From assembly GCF_008693075.1 (NCBI RefSeq), contig NZ_VXKJ01000046.1:1-64000 (forward strand): a stretch of DNA of 64,000 bases, read 5' to 3'. The translations under genes were made by a program, and so were the position numbers. This DNA comes from Corynebacterium phocae. GTDB taxonomy: Bacteria > Actinomycetota > Actinomycetes > Mycobacteriales > Mycobacteriaceae. The first letter of the stretch is position 1; every line of letters begins with the position of its first letter. The notes beneath the pieces are model-generated. The model made no database searches. It was not told the origin of the DNA and was given only the letters and a program-made list of their open reading frames with translations. Below are positions 36,250 to 45,854 of this stretch, piece after piece.

Positions 36250-37401
36250 CTAGTGGCTCTTTGGCGGCACTGAGCGCTGCTCCTCCCCGCAGTACGCGGA
36301 CAGCGGGCGGATGAGCGAGTTGTTTTCGTTTTGCTCCACGATGTGGGCGGTCCAGCCGGTGATACGAGCCATCACAAAGATGGGGGTGAAGAACTCAATA
36401 TCAAAGCCCAGGATGTAGTACGCCGGGCCGGCTGGGAAGTCCAGGTTGGGCTGGATCTTGATGGAGGTGTTGTCATACATGGTCTTTTCCATGATGTCGT
36501 ACATCTCCACCCATTTTTCCTGGCCGTGGGCCTTGGCCAGCTCGCGGAAGGCCTCGGACATGGTGGGCACGCGGGAGTCACCGTTTTTGTAGACGCGGTG
36601 GCCAAAGCCCATGACCAGGTCCTTGTTCTTGAGCCGGTTGAGCGTCCACTCCTCGGTCTTGGCCGGGTCATCGATTTCGATGAAGTTGTGCATCACGGCC
36701 TCATTCGCGCCGCCGTGCAGCGGGCCTTTCAAAGCGCCGATGGCCGCAGCGATAGCCGAGTAGGTATCAGACATGGTGGAGGTGACCACGCGGGCGGCAA
36801 AGGTGGAGGCGTTGAAGGAGTGCTCCGCGTACAGGATGAGCGACTTGTCAAAAGCCTCAATGTCCGCGCGGTTGTTGGCTGGTGAGCCTTCCTCATCACC
36901 GAAAACCATCCACAGGAAGTTTTCCGCAAAGCCCTTCTTGCGGGAGGGCTCGATGTAGCTCTCTCCCCGGCGGCGGCGGATATCCAGCGCGATGATGGTG
37001 GGAATCTTGGCCATCAGCTCCAGCGCGGTGCGGCGGATGTGCTCGGAGTCTTTGGTGTAGGACTCCGGGTCGGAGGCACCAATATAGGAAATCGCGGTGC
37101 GCAGCACGTCCATGGGGTGACAGGACTTGGGCATGGAGGTGATCAGGTCAATGAGGTGGCGGTCCAGGTGGCGCAGCGCCTTCTCCCGCGCGGAGAAGCG
37201 GATGAGGGTTTCCTGGCCGGGTAGCTTGCCGTTCCACAGCAGGTAGGCCACTTCCTCGAAGGTGCAGTAGCGGGCCAGTTCTTGGACGGGATAGCCGCGG
37301 TAGGTCAGCGAGTTGGTTTCCGGGACAACCTTGGAAATAGCGGTCTTATCAACTACTACGCCGTAGAGGCCTTTGCGGATTTCTGGGTTCTTGTCAGACA
37401 T
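36250..37401 (-). CDS. prpC: 2-methylcitrate synthase PrpC
   Basis: 383 residues. Citrate synthase fold with the short form typical of methylcitrate synthase: TNSLTYRGYPVQELARYCTFEEVAYLLW, LHGGANEAVM (His), GFGHRVYKNGDSRVPTM (His) and DFPAGPAYYILGFDIEFFTPIFVMARITGW (Asp). It condenses propionyl-CoA with oxaloacetate. Third gene of prpDBC, 116 bp after prpB, with its own aaggag site. True citrate synthase activity may be retained at low level. Confidence 0.93.
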   Translation of the reverse strand: MSDKNPEIRKGLYGVVVDKTAISKVVPETNSLTYRGYPVQELARYCTFEEVAYLLWNGKLPGQETLIRFSAREKALRHLDRHLIDLITSMPKSCHPMDVLRTAISYIGASDPESYTKDSEHIRRTALELMAKIPTIIALDIRRRRGESYIEPSRKKGFAENFLWMVFGDEEGSPANNRADIEAFDKSLILYAEHSFNASTFAARVVTSTMSDTYSAIAAAIGALKGPLHGGANEAVMHNFIEIDDPAKTEEWTLNRLKNKDLVMGFGHRVYKNGDSRVPTMSEAFRELAKAHGQEKWVEMYDIMEKTMYDNTSIKIQPNLDFPAGPAYYILGFDIEFFTPIFVMARITGWTAHIVEQNENNSLIRPLSAYCGEEQRSVPPKSH

Positions 37402-37517
37402 GTGGTACTCCTTGTGCTTGGGGCGCGGCGGCTGTTTTAGAACTTTCTGCCCCCGCGCGAACTTGGATTGAAGGGGTGGTTCTCCCCCGCCGGGTGGCGG
37501 GGAGATTGTTGCGGTGT

Positions 37518-38447
37518 TTAGGTGAAGGTGGGACGGTAGTTTTCCTGCGAGTAGGTAAATACTGACTGGTCAAAGTCGTTGTATTCGTTGTAGCGGACTA
37601 GCTCGTAGAGGCGGGAGCGGTGTTGCATCCGCTCTAGCCACGCGGTCTGGATGCCGGTTTCTTTTAGGTCCCGCAGGAAATTCTCAGTGGCACCCATGCA
37701 CACCCGGAAGGTGGACACCGGCCAAATGACGGCGTTATAGCCAATGTTTTCCAACGTGCGCGCGGTCAACAGCTCGGTCTTGCCAAACTCGGTCATGTTC
37801 GCCAGCAGGGGCACGTCCACGGCGGCGCGGAACTTCTCAAAGTCCGCCTCGCTGTAGAGGGCCTCTGTGAAGATCATGTCCGCCCCGGCACCTGCGTAGG
37901 CCTTGGCGCGCTCAATGGCGTCATCAATTCCGTTAATCCCGGCGGCGTCGGTGCGGGCGCAAATGATGAAATTGTCATCGCGGCGTTCCTTGGCGGCGGC
38001 GGAAATCCGGCGCACCATCAGGTCGGTGGGCACAACTTCTTTGCCGTCCAGGTGCCCGCAGCGCTTGGGATTAATCTGGTCCTCCAGGTGGCAGCCGGCC
38101 AGGCCGGCGTCTTCTAGCGCGGCTACGGTGCGGGCGGCGGACATGGGCTCACCAAAGCCGGTGTCAGCATCCACCAGAACGGGCAGGTCGGTCACGCGGG
38201 CTATCTGCCCGGCGCGGGTGGCCACCTCGGTCAGCGTGGTCAGCCCAATGTCCGGCAGCCCTAAGTCGTTGGCCAGCACTGCTCCGGAGATGTACACGCC
38301 CCCGAAGCCGCCGATGTCCTGGATGAGCCTGGCCGTGAGCGGGTTGAACGCGCCGGGCAGCGTGGTGATTTCCGGGGCGCTCAGCGCCTCCCGGAAGCGG
38401 CGGCGCTTTTCCGCGTTGGAAATAGTGGAACCAAAAAGCCCTGCCAT
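37518..38447 (-). CDS. prpB: 2-methylisocitrate lyase PrpB
   Basis: 309 residues of the PEP mutase/isocitrate lyase superfamily. Motifs: GVYISGAVLANDLGLPD, VLVDADTGFGEP (metal), CHLEDQINPKRCGHLDGK (catalytic KRCGH loop) and IICARTDAAG. It splits 2-methylisocitrate into pyruvate and succinate. The start overlaps the prpD stop by one base. Confidence 0.95.
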   Translation of the reverse strand: MAGLFGSTISNAEKRRRFREALSAPEITTLPGAFNPLTARLIQDIGGFGGVYISGAVLANDLGLPDIGLTTLTEVATRAGQIARVTDLPVLVDADTGFGEPMSAARTVAALEDAGLAGCHLEDQINPKRCGHLDGKEVVPTDLMVRRISAAAKERRDDNFIICARTDAAGINGIDDAIERAKAYAGAGADMIFTEALYSEADFEKFRAAVDVPLLANMTEFGKTELLTARTLENIGYNAVIWPVSTFRVCMGATENFLRDLKETGIQTAWLERMQHRSRLYELVRYNEYNDFDQSVFTYSQENYRPTFT

Positions 38448-39988
38448 TAGAAGATCCCTCCTGGGGTCTTCGGTGCCTTGGCTAGGGCGTCTTCGGTCAC
38501 GCGGACGTTAAGCTCGCTCAAGTCGGTGAGCTGCTCCACGTTCTCTGCGGCGGCCAGGAAACGGTCCTGCTCTTCCTCTGCGACAATTCCCTTGGCCAGC
38601 GTGCGGAACTTCTTGATGTACTGCTCACGGCCAAAGGGGCGCTCGCCTAGCGGGTGAGCGTCAGCTACAGCCATCTCATCTTCGATGACGGTGCCGTCTT
38701 TAAAGGTGATGACTGCCTTGGCACCGAAGGCCTTTTCTTCCGGGTCGGTGGAGTGGTAGCGGCGGGTCCACTCCGGGTCCTCGATGGTGGAGATTTTGTG
38801 CCATAGCTCCACGGTTTCCGGGCGCCCGGCGCGCTCCGGCGCATAGGAGTCCACGTGGTGCCAGCCGCCGTCTTCCAAAGCCACGGCGAAGATGTACATG
38901 ATGGAGTGGTCCAAGGTCTCACGGGTGGCCTTGGGGTCCATTTTCTGGGGATCGTTGGCGCCGGTGCCAATGACGTAGTGGGTGTGGTGCGAGGTGTGCA
39001 AGACGATAGAGGCGACATCGGCAAGCTCTAGGCCGCGTTCCTTGATGGTCTCGCGCATGCGCCGCGCCAGGTCGATGGGTGCCTGGGACTGGTACTCCGC
39101 AGAGTGCTCCTTAGTGTAGGTGTCCAAGATGGCGCGTTTTTCCTCCCCCTCGGCCGGCAGCGGGATGGTGTAGGTGCGCTCCGGGGAGTGCAGCATCCAG
39201 GCGATGAACCCGTCCTCACCCTCCCAAATCGGTGCCGGCGCGCCCTCCCCGCGCATGGCGCGGTCCACAGCCTCAATGGCCATCTTGCCGGCAAAGGCGG
39301 GTGCGGAGGCCTTCCAGGAGGAAATGAGTCCCTTGCGGGACTGTCGGGTGGCGGTGGTGGTGTGTAGTGCCTGGCCAATGGCCTGGTAGATGGTGTCCAC
39401 GTCCAGGTCCAGCATGGTTCCAATACCGGCCGCAGCTGACGGCCCCAGGTGTGCCACGTGGTCAATCTTCCACTCGTGCAGGCTCATGCCCTTAACCAGG
39501 TTCACCTGGATTTCGTAGCCGGTGGCCAGGCCGCGCAGCAGCGCCTTGCCGTCTAGGCCCTTGTGCTGGGCTACTGCCAGGATGGGCGGGATATTGTCTC
39601 CCGGGTGGGAGTATTCCGCGGCCAGGAAGGTGTCGTGGTAGTCCAGCTCGCGCACGGCGGTGCCGTTGGCAAAGGCCGCCCACTCGGCGGAGTACTTGCC
39701 GTCCACGCCAAAGATTTCCGCGCCCTGCCCGGCGTTGCAGCTTTTGCCTTCCGCGTTTACTGGCTGCGGATGGGCCTGCGCGATGACGCGGGCGGAGGTC
39801 ACCGGGCCGCGCGACACGGAGGCCACCGCCACCGAAGCGTTGTCAATGATCCGGTTGATGATCATGTCCTTAGTTTCCTGCGGGACCTCCACCGGGTCCA
39901 CGGCAACCTTGGCAATCTTGTAGGCCAGGTGCTCTTCGTAGGGGAAGTCCTCTGCGGACTTGCGGGTGCGTACTTGGTGCTCAATCAT
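38447..39988 (-). CDS. prpD: 2-methylcitrate dehydratase PrpD
   Basis: 513 residues of the MmgE/PrpD family: [41 protein letters not shown] in the N-terminal domain (the conserved HPGD), then [20 protein letters not shown] and the small C-terminal domain with a [10 protein letters not shown] strand. It dehydrates 2-methylcitrate in the methylcitrate cycle. First gene of the operon, 180 bp divergent from prpR. Its aaaggag ribosome site overlaps a TTTGCAAA operator. Confidence 0.94.
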   Translation of the reverse strand: MIEHQVRTRKSAEDFPYEEHLAYKIAKVAVDPVEVPQETKDMIINRIIDNASVAVASVSRGPVTSARVIAQAHPQPVNAEGKSCNAGQGAEIFGVDGKYSAEWAAFANGTAVRELDYHDTFLAAEYSHPGDNIPPILAVAQHKGLDGKALLRGLATGYEIQVNLVKGMSLHEWKIDHVAHLGPSAAAGIGTMLDLDVDTIYQAIGQALHTTTATRQSRKGLISSWKASAPAFAGKMAIEAVDRAMRGEGAPAPIWEGEDGFIAWMLHSPERTYTIPLPAEGEEKRAILDTYTKEHSAEYQSQAPIDLARRMRETIKERGLELADVASIVLHTSHHTHYVIGTGANDPQKMDPKATRETLDHSIMYIFAVALEDGGWHHVDSYAPERAGRPETVELWHKISTIEDPEWTRRYHSTDPEEKAFGAKAVITFKDGTVIEDEMAVADAHPLGERPFGREQYIKKFRTLAKGIVAEEEQDRFLAAAENVEQLTDLSELNVRVTEDALAKAPKTPGGIF

Positions 39989-40000
39989 TGGCAGTGCTCC

Positions 40001-40008
40001 TTTGCAAA
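40001..40008. promoter_or_regulatory. TTTGCAAA site at the prpD ribosome site
   Basis: A perfect eight-base palindrome tttgcaaa, the core motif bound by PrpR/RamB-type regulators in mycobacteria and corynebacteria (from memory). It overlaps the prpD Shine-Dalgarno sequence, 12 bases upstream of the prpD start, so it lies downstream of the likely transcription start. Confidence 0.6.
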
Positions 40009-40113
40009 CGTGTGCGGTCCATCACTGTATGTAATGCTCCCCACTCTATTGTTTTAAAAGTGCTCCAAGCCACAAGTGTGTAGTGTATAAAGTTGTGTCA
40101 TAGAAGTGAGTTA

Positions 40114-40139
40114 TTTGCGAAAGCTGCAAAACTTGCAGT
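40114..40139. promoter_or_regulatory. Operator-like repeats upstream of prpR
   Basis: Overlapping inverted repeats: tttgc..gcaaa (40114-40130) and ctgcaa/ttgcag with a three-base centre (40124-40138). Both carry the RamB/PrpR half-site. They are about 30 bases upstream of the prpR start, consistent with autoregulation. Confidence 0.5.
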
Positions 40140-40168
40140 TCAACGGGAAATCTTGAAGGGAGTCGGTC

Positions 40169-41482
40169 GTGGCAAAGCACTACGCGGGGGCAAGAATCCA
40201 CTCACTGCGCAAGACCCACGGTCTCACTCAAGTGGAGATGGCCCAGCGGCTGGGGTTATCCACCAGTTACCTCAACCAACTAGAAAACAACCAGCGGCCA
40301 CTGACGGTAACGGTATTAATGCAGCTCACCCAGCGTTTTAACGTGGAGGCTGCCTACTTCTCCCCTGCCCGGGACCTGCGCGCCATCTCTGAGCTGCGAA
40401 CCTTGTTCCCCGACGCCGGGGAGGAAACCCTCACAGACTTAGCTGCCCGCTACCCCGAGCTCGTACCGCAGCTACTACGCACTGCACAGGCCGCCCCCGC
40501 CGCACTGCGGCAGCCCTTCGACGAGGTCCGGGACTTTTTCTATGAGGCCCACAACTACATCCACGAATTGGATGTATTAGCCGAGGAGCTGGCAGGGGAA
40601 ATAGGGGACGGCGTGCTGCGGCGGGGCAACCTTGCCGCCCGCTTGGAAGAGGAACTTCAGGTCACCGTCCGTTTTGGCCGTAGCGGCGACCGCCGCCGCT
40701 TTGACCCGGACTCCCGTCGGTTGTACTTACGCGCCGGGCTAACGGAAGCCCAGCTGGTCTTCGAAATGGCGTTGCAGTACTGCCTCATCGGGTTGACCGA
40801 CTTGACCGCCAACCTGGTCTCCGAGCTTGCCCCTGGCGAAACCCAGCACATAGCCACGCTCGGCCTGGCACAATACTTCGCGGCCGCGGTGACCATGCCC
40901 TACACGGCTTTCCTAGATACCGCGGAGCAAACCCGCTACGACATAGACGTCATCTCGGGGATTTTTGGCACCGGCTTTGAAACCACCGCGCAGCGCCTGT
41001 CCACCCTCCAGCGGCCGGGAAACAAGGGCGTGCCGTTCTCATTCATCCGCACCGACCGCGCCGGCAACATCTCCAAACGGCAGTCAGCGTCATCATTTCA
41101 CTTCGCGCGCAGCGGCGGGTCTTGCCCGCTGTGGATTGTCCACCGCGCTTTTGAAACCCCCAACCGCATCACGAGGCAAGTTGCCGCTATGCCGGACGGT
41201 CACGCGCACCTGTGGATAGCGCGGTTTGTACAGGGGCAAGCAAAATCCTGGGGTACTCCACGCAAGGAATTTGTGGTGGGACTTGGCTGTGACATTTCCC
41301 AGGCGGACCGGCTGGTCTACGCTGACGCACTCAACGTTGATATCGCCTCAGCCACCCCCATTGGCCCGGGCTGTAAGTCCTGCCCCCGCCCAGCCTGCCC
41401 GCAACGTGCGCTGCCACAAGCCGGGCGACCAGTCCACCTGGACCTCAACCGGTCGTGGGACACCTCCTACGACACCCGCTAA
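40169..41482 (+). CDS. prpR: Transcriptional regulator PrpR (RamB/ScfR family)
   Basis: 437 residues from GTG with gaaggga upstream. N-terminal XRE helix-turn-helix (residues 8-60, GLTQVEMAQRLGLSTSYLNQLENNQRPLT split across lines of the motif), a central M78/ImmA-IrrE-like region without HExxH, and a C-terminal domain with GCKSCPRPACPQR whose cysteines fit the Fe-S ligands described for PrpR of M. tuberculosis. PrpR senses short-chain acyl-CoA and activates methylcitrate cycle genes. It is divergent from prpD. The 3' end of the gene is duplicated just downstream. Confidence 0.9.
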   Translation: MAKHYAGARIHSLRKTHGLTQVEMAQRLGLSTSYLNQLENNQRPLTVTVLMQLTQRFNVEAAYFSPARDLRAISELRTLFPDAGEETLTDLAARYPELVPQLLRTAQAAPAALRQPFDEVRDFFYEAHNYIHELDVLAEELAGEIGDGVLRRGNLAARLEEELQVTVRFGRSGDRRRFDPDSRRLYLRAGLTEAQLVFEMALQYCLIGLTDLTANLVSELAPGETQHIATLGLAQYFAAAVTMPYTAFLDTAEQTRYDIDVISGIFGTGFETTAQRLSTLQRPGNKGVPFSFIRTDRAGNISKRQSASSFHFARSGGSCPLWIVHRAFETPNRITRQVAAMPDGHAHLWIARFVQGQAKSWGTPRKEFVVGLGCDISQADRLVYADALNVDIASATPIGPGCKSCPRPACPQRALPQAGRPVHLDLNRSWDTSYDTR

Positions 41483-41555
41483 GGCCCAGGCCGATGAACA
41501 CGCACATGGTCAGCGTCGTGGGACACCTCCTACGACACCCGCTAAGGCCCAGGCC
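41452..41555. repeat. 41-bp direct repeat covering the prpR stop codon
   Basis: Copies at 41452-41492 and 41515-41555 are identical over 41 bases (start gtcgtgggacacctcc, end taaggcccaggcc) and offset by 63 bp. The first includes the last nine codons and stop of prpR; the second is a non-coding echo. Confidence 0.92.
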
Positions 41556-41576
41556 CGGGGCCAGCGAGCGGCCTCA

Positions 41577-43022
41577 TTACTCCAAATCGTCGCGGGAAAT
41601 CAGCCGGCGAGCGGCTTCGGTAATGGTGCCGGAAAGCGACGGGTACACCGCAAAGGACTCCGCTAGCTGCTTGACAGTGAGGTTGTTGGCCACCGCCACG
41701 GCGATAGGCAAAATCAGCTCCGAAGCGGTAGGCGCTACCACCACGCCGCCAATCACGCGGCCGGAAGTGTCCCGGCAAAACAGCTTGACAAAGCCGAAGT
41801 TCAGCGAGCGCATCTTAGCGCGCGGGTTGGTGTTGAGCGGCATCATCACCGAACGCACACCGGGACCGGCGGCCTCCGCCTCCGCCTGGGTAAAGCCCAC
41901 GGCGGCAATCTCCGGCCGGGTAAATACGGCCGTTGCCACGGTCTTCAACCGCAGCGGGGACACGCCCTCCCCCAGGAAGTGGTACATCGCAATACGGCCC
42001 TGCATGGCGGCCACGGAGGCCAGCGGGAACAGGTCGGAACAATCCCCGGCGGCGTAGATGCCGGAGACGTTGGTACGCGATACCCGGTCAACGTGAATGT
42101 GCCCGGACTTAGCGGTTTTAACCCCCACGTGCTCTAGCCCCAAGTCTTTAGTGTTGGGGATGGAGCCAATGGACATGATGACGTGAGAGCCGCGGATCTC
42201 ACGGCCGTCCTGAGTTTCCACAATGACGCCGCCGTCTTCGGTACGCTTGACGGCCTCCACGCGGCAGTTCTTTTCCAGTTCTACGCCACGGCCGGCCAAG
42301 ACCTGCTCCAAGACATCAGCGGCGTCCGCGTCATCATGGGGCAAAATCCGGTCACGGGAAGCCACCATGGTTACCTTCACGCCCATTTCCGCGAAGGCGG
42401 AGACAAACTCCGCGCCCGTCACACCAGAGCCCACCACAATGAGGTGCTCAGGCTCTTCAGTAAGGCTGTAGACCTGCTGCCAGGAAAGGATCCTCTCCCC
42501 GTCCGGTTTGGCGGAGGGCAGCACGCGCGGGGTGGCACCAGTGGCCAGCAGAATAAGGTCCGCCTCCAGCGACTCTTCCCGGCCGTCGCGGTGAGTGACA
42601 ATGACCCGGTGCGCGGAGTTGTCCATTCCCGACTGATCCTCAGCGAAGCGTCCACGTCCGTCGATGATCCGCACACCAATGTTTTCTAAGCCCCGGCGCA
42701 CGTCAGCAGACTGCTCCGCAGCCAGTGTTTCCACACGGTTGTTAAGCGCCGGCAAGGACAGCTGTACGCGGCTGAGCTGATCACTTAGCCCCATGTCCTC
42801 CGCGCGACGGAAGTCGGTGCGAATATTTGACCCGGCAATGAAGGACTTCGAAGGCACACAGTCCAGGAGCACCGAGGATCCACCCGGGCCTTGTTCTTCA
42901 ATCAGGGTGATTTCTGCGCCGTATTTGGCACCAGTTATAGCGGCTTCATATCCCGCCGGCCCACCGCCGATGATAATTATGCGGTGGGTGTCATCCAGGA
43001 TGTTGTCCTCAGTTACAGTCAC
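41577..43022 (-). CDS. lpdA: LpdA-like flavoprotein NAD(P)H quinone reductase
   Basis: 481 residues from GTG at 43022; aaggag lies ten bases upstream and falls inside the longer frame, so the longer start is unlikely. Pyridine nucleotide-disulfide oxidoreductase fold: IIIIGGGPAGYEAAITGAKYGAEITLIE (FAD), IVVGSGVTGAEFVSAFAEMGVKVTMV (NAD), GIYAAGDCSDLFPLASVAAMQGR. The redox motif reads LLDCVPSKS with only one Cys instead of CxxxxC, as in mycobacterial LpdA, so it is not a lipoamide dehydrogenase but more likely a quinone/dye reductase. Confidence 0.85.
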   Translation of the reverse strand: MTVTEDNILDDTHRIIIIGGGPAGYEAAITGAKYGAEITLIEEQGPGGSSVLLDCVPSKSFIAGSNIRTDFRRAEDMGLSDQLSRVQLSLPALNNRVETLAAEQSADVRRGLENIGVRIIDGRGRFAEDQSGMDNSAHRVIVTHRDGREESLEADLILLATGATPRVLPSAKPDGERILSWQQVYSLTEEPEHLIVVGSGVTGAEFVSAFAEMGVKVTMVASRDRILPHDDADAADVLEQVLAGRGVELEKNCRVEAVKRTEDGGVIVETQDGREIRGSHVIMSIGSIPNTKDLGLEHVGVKTAKSGHIHVDRVSRTNVSGIYAAGDCSDLFPLASVAAMQGRIAMYHFLGEGVSPLRLKTVATAVFTRPEIAAVGFTQAEAEAAGPGVRSVMMPLNTNPRAKMRSLNFGFVKLFCRDTSGRVIGGVVVAPTASELILPIAVAVANNLTVKQLAESFAVYPSLSGTITEAARRLISRDDLE

Positions 43023-43122
43023 GGGGGTTTTGCTCCTTGTAATTGTTTGCACAGATAGCTCGGGGGTTAAAAAGCTTCCTCGCTAGTCTAGTGTCCACAG
43101 AGGGCAAAACGCATGTTGAGCG

Positions 43123-44310
43123 TTAGTTAGCTTCCCCAAACTGTTGCGCCACGGAGCCAAACAGCTTCACGCCCACGCCAATCGCACGCTCATCCACCGT
43201 CAGGTCCCCCATATGCAGATCGTGTTGTTCGCCCTCCCCGGACCAACACCCCAACCGCGCCATGGAACCCGGCACGTGCTCTAGGTACCAGGAGAAATCT
43301 TCCCCACCGGAGGACTGCGGGGCCTGGACAACAGCCTGCGGATCGATGGCACTGGCGGCCGCTGAAAGCAACGCAGTCGAAGCGTCATCATTGAGCACCG
43401 GCGGAACGCCGCGGTGGTAGTTCAGCTCGTGCTCGCAGCCGGTGGGCGCCAGGATCTCCGCGATTGTTTGCTCTGTCAGTTCGGGCATTTTACGCCAGAT
43501 GGCAATATCGGCCGTGCGCATGGTTCCGCTCAACGCGCCCGTTTCCGGCATGGCGTTGGGCGCATAACCCGCGTTAACCTGGCCTACTACCCACACGGTG
43601 CCGCTGCGCGGATCCACCCGCCGCGACAGCAAGCCAGGCAGCTCCGTGATGACCTTGCCCAGCGCATAGACCACATCGGCAGTAAGATGCGGGCGCGAGG
43701 TGTGCCCACCCGGACCCGTGATTTTAAGGTCCACCACGTCAGTAGCAGAAGTAATGGCCCCGGCGCGCACCCCAATCCGGCCAACGCGCAGCTTGGGCTC
43801 AACGTGGATGGCGTAGATGGAGTTAACGCCTTCCAGCGCACCCCATTCGATGACGTCGGTGGCACCGCCCACCCATACTTCCTCGGCTGGCTGGAAAATA
43901 AAGCGCACCCCAAACTCCAGGCCATGCTCCCGGTCATAATCTGCCAGTGCGCAGGCAGTTCCCATTACTACCGTGGTGTGCACGTCGTGCCCGCACGCGT
44001 GGCATACCCCAGCGTTGACGGAGGTACACTCCAGGCCGGTGACCTCCTGCAATGGCAAAGCGTCAATGTCTGCACGAAAGGCTAAGCGCCCGGCTTCAGT
44101 ATCAGGCCCCAGGTCCGCCATGAGACCGGTTTGTGGGAATTGGTGCACGGAAATCCCGTAGCTTTCCAACACACCAGCTATATAACTAGTGGTCAGGACC
44201 TCATTGTTGGATATTTCCGGGTAGCGGTGGATGTGACGGCGCCATCCAATGACCTCACTGCGGTGGTCATTGAACCACGCATTGACGTAATCAGAAATGT
44301 TGTGCGTCAC
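43123..44310 (-). CDS. M20 family metallo-amidohydrolase
   Basis: 395 residues from GTG with gaggagga upstream. The M20D/IAA-hydrolase/N-acyl-amino-acid amidohydrolase pattern is visible: HRYPEISNNE, AFRADIDALPLQE, HACGHDVHTTVVMG (metal ligands), FQPAEEVWVGG and SSGGEDFSWYLEHVPGSMARLG. Such enzymes remove acyl groups from amino acids or cleave small amides and are cytoplasmic. C. glutamicum has an M20 gene here as well. The true substrate is unknown. Confidence 0.85.
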   Translation of the reverse strand: MTHNISDYVNAWFNDHRSEVIGWRRHIHRYPEISNNEVLTTSYIAGVLESYGISVHQFPQTGLMADLGPDTEAGRLAFRADIDALPLQEVTGLECTSVNAGVCHACGHDVHTTVVMGTACALADYDREHGLEFGVRFIFQPAEEVWVGGATDVIEWGALEGVNSIYAIHVEPKLRVGRIGVRAGAITSATDVVDLKITGPGGHTSRPHLTADVVYALGKVITELPGLLSRRVDPRSGTVWVVGQVNAGYAPNAMPETGALSGTMRTADIAIWRKMPELTEQTIAEILAPTGCEHELNYHRGVPPVLNDDASTALLSAAASAIDPQAVVQAPQSSGGEDFSWYLEHVPGSMARLGCWSGEGEQHDLHMGDLTVDERAIGVGVKLFGSVAQQFGEAN

Positions 44311-44379
44311 TAGGGTCCTCCTCGGTATGAACGCTGTCTAGTCTAGACTGCGGCCCCAGGAGGCCTAAATACGCGTGCC

Positions 44380-44760
44380 CTAAAAGGCGTCTTTGCGCGC
44401 CAACGAACGCCGGTTGGCCACGTAAGAATCAGGGAACTTAGCCACCTGGTGCGGCGCTACTAAGACCGACCAATCCGGTTCCTTTAGATGCCCCTGCCCG
44501 TCCACCAGCTGCGCTGCCCCCGGCATGAGTACCGCCGGTGGGACCTCAAGTGCCAACGCCAGCTTGAAGACCGTGGATAGCAGCGGGTCAGCGCAGTGAG
44601 GGTGCCGCCTTTCCAGGTTGTAGACCTGGTTGCGGGAAAGCCCGGCCAGCTCCGCCAGGGCAACGACGGACAGCCCCCGGCGCCGCCGCAGTTCCCGGAG
44701 ATTTTCTGAAAAATTGTGCCCGTAGCGCAACCAAACCAGTGAATGAATAGCAAAAGCCAT
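44380..44760 (-). CDS. XRE family transcriptional regulator
   Basis: 126 residues. N-terminal HTH of the XRE type at about residues 17-75 (LRELRRRRGLSVVALAELAG, LSRNQVYNLERRHPH, LFKLALALEVPPAVL-like tail). The C-terminal ~50 residues have no domain I know. A palindrome ggatatatcc lies 54 bases upstream of the start and may be its own operator. It is downstream of upp on the same strand. Confidence 0.78.
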   Translation of the reverse strand: MAFAIHSLVWLRYGHNFSENLRELRRRRGLSVVALAELAGLSRNQVYNLERRHPHCADPLLSTVFKLALALEVPPAVLMPGAAQLVDGQGHLKEPDWSVLVAPHQVAKFPDSYVANRRSLARKDAF

Positions 44761-44813
44761 GAAAATAAACCCCCGAATATTTTTTAACCCCCGCGTGCCC
44801 CCTGCGCGCGGTT

Positions 44814-44823
44814 GGATATATCC
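44814..44823. promoter_or_regulatory. Palindrome upstream of the XRE gene
   Basis: ggatatatcc, a perfect ten-base palindrome in an A/T-rich spacer between upp and the XRE gene. A candidate autoregulatory operator, not proven. Confidence 0.3.
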
Positions 44824-44852
44824 GGGAGTTTATTCCAAAAAGGGGTTTTTAG

Positions 44853-45488
44853 CTACAGGTCAATGTTGCGTGGACCGTAGAGCCTGTCACCGGCGTCGCC
44901 CAAGCCCGGCACTATGTAGGCGTGCTCATTGAGGTCTGGGTCAATAACGGCGGTCACCAAACGCACCGGCAAGCCGGAGTCTTCCAACGCGTCCACGCCC
45001 TTTTGCGCGGAAACCATGCAGATGGCGGTGATATCAGTAGCCCCGCGGGCTACCAAAAGCTCAATAGAGTTCAGCAATGAACCACCCGTAGCCAACATTG
45101 GGTCAATCAAAAATACGGTGCGCCCAGAGAGATCCTCCGGCAGTGCCTCCAGATACGGAACCGGCTCATGGGTTTCTTCATCGCGTGCCATGCCAATGAA
45201 GCCCACCTGGGCATCCGGAATCATCGATAACGCGGGGTCAATCATTCCCAGTCCGGCGCGGATAATGGGGACAATGATGGGCGGGTCCTCCAAGCGGGTG
45301 CCGGTGGCCACCGCCACAGGGGTCTGGCACTCAAAGTTCTCTACCGCTAGATTGCGTGAGGCTTCATACACCAACATTGAACCTAAGTCTTTAAGAGCGG
45401 CGCGGAACGCGGCGTTGTTGCTGCGCTCATCACGCATAATGGTCAGCCTGGAAGCTGCGAGCGGGTGATCTACTACGTGGATATCCAT
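44853..45488 (-). CDS. upp: Uracil phosphoribosyltransferase Upp
   Basis: 211 residues, family length. Signatures: [46 protein letters not shown] and the PRPP-binding [20 protein letters not shown], ending in GPRNIDL. It converts uracil and PRPP to UMP in pyrimidine salvage. Divergent from the EspC-like/NlpC pair. Confidence 0.95.
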   Translation of the reverse strand: MDIHVVDHPLAASRLTIMRDERSNNAAFRAALKDLGSMLVYEASRNLAVENFECQTPVAVATGTRLEDPPIIVPIIRAGLGMIDPALSMIPDAQVGFIGMARDEETHEPVPYLEALPEDLSGRTVFLIDPMLATGGSLLNSIELLVARGATDITAICMVSAQKGVDALEDSGLPVRLVTAVIDPDLNEHAYIVPGLGDAGDRLYGPRNIDL

Positions 45489-45569
45489 AGCCCCTACTTT
45501 AGCGCCGCTGACCGCATCACGTTAACCCTATTGGGAACCAATTGGCGCAAACGCCAGTCTAAAAGTGGC

Positions 45570-45854
45570 ATGAAGACCTACATCATTGACCCAGACCACA
45601 TGCTCGCGCTAGCCCGCGAGCTTGACCAGCAATCCAGGACCCACACGGTTGACGCACCTCCCAATCCCGGGGGCGCGGTTTCCGAATTCTGCACGGCGCT
45701 GCATGCCGCGCAGCAGGCTATCGTTGAACGCGACGCCAGCCTGCGCCGCGACTTGGGCTACCTCGCCCGCCTAGCCGCAGACACCACGCGGGCCACCATG
45801 GAAACCGACAACGCCACCGCCAGTGCCTACGCAGCCCTCCGGGAGGTGATGTAA
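45570..45854 (+). CDS. WXG100/EspC-like small helical protein
   Basis: 94 residues from the ATG at 45570 (MKTYIIDPDHMLALARELDQ). The longer frame to 45465 overlaps upp and is rejected. A short N-terminal stretch leads into two long helices with a Pro/Gly-rich turn (DAPPNPGG) and a C-terminal helix of small and Ala residues (TRATMETDNATASAYAALREVM). This resembles the ESX/EspC type of proteins that are substrates or chaperones of type VII secretion, but no WxG motif is present. It is followed directly (no gap) by an NlpC/P60 protein. A taaaag six bases before the ATG could be a leaderless -10. Confidence 0.55.
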   Translation: MKTYIIDPDHMLALARELDQQSRTHTVDAPPNPGGAVSEFCTALHAAQQAIVERDASLRRDLGYLARLAADTTRATMETDNATASAYAALREVM

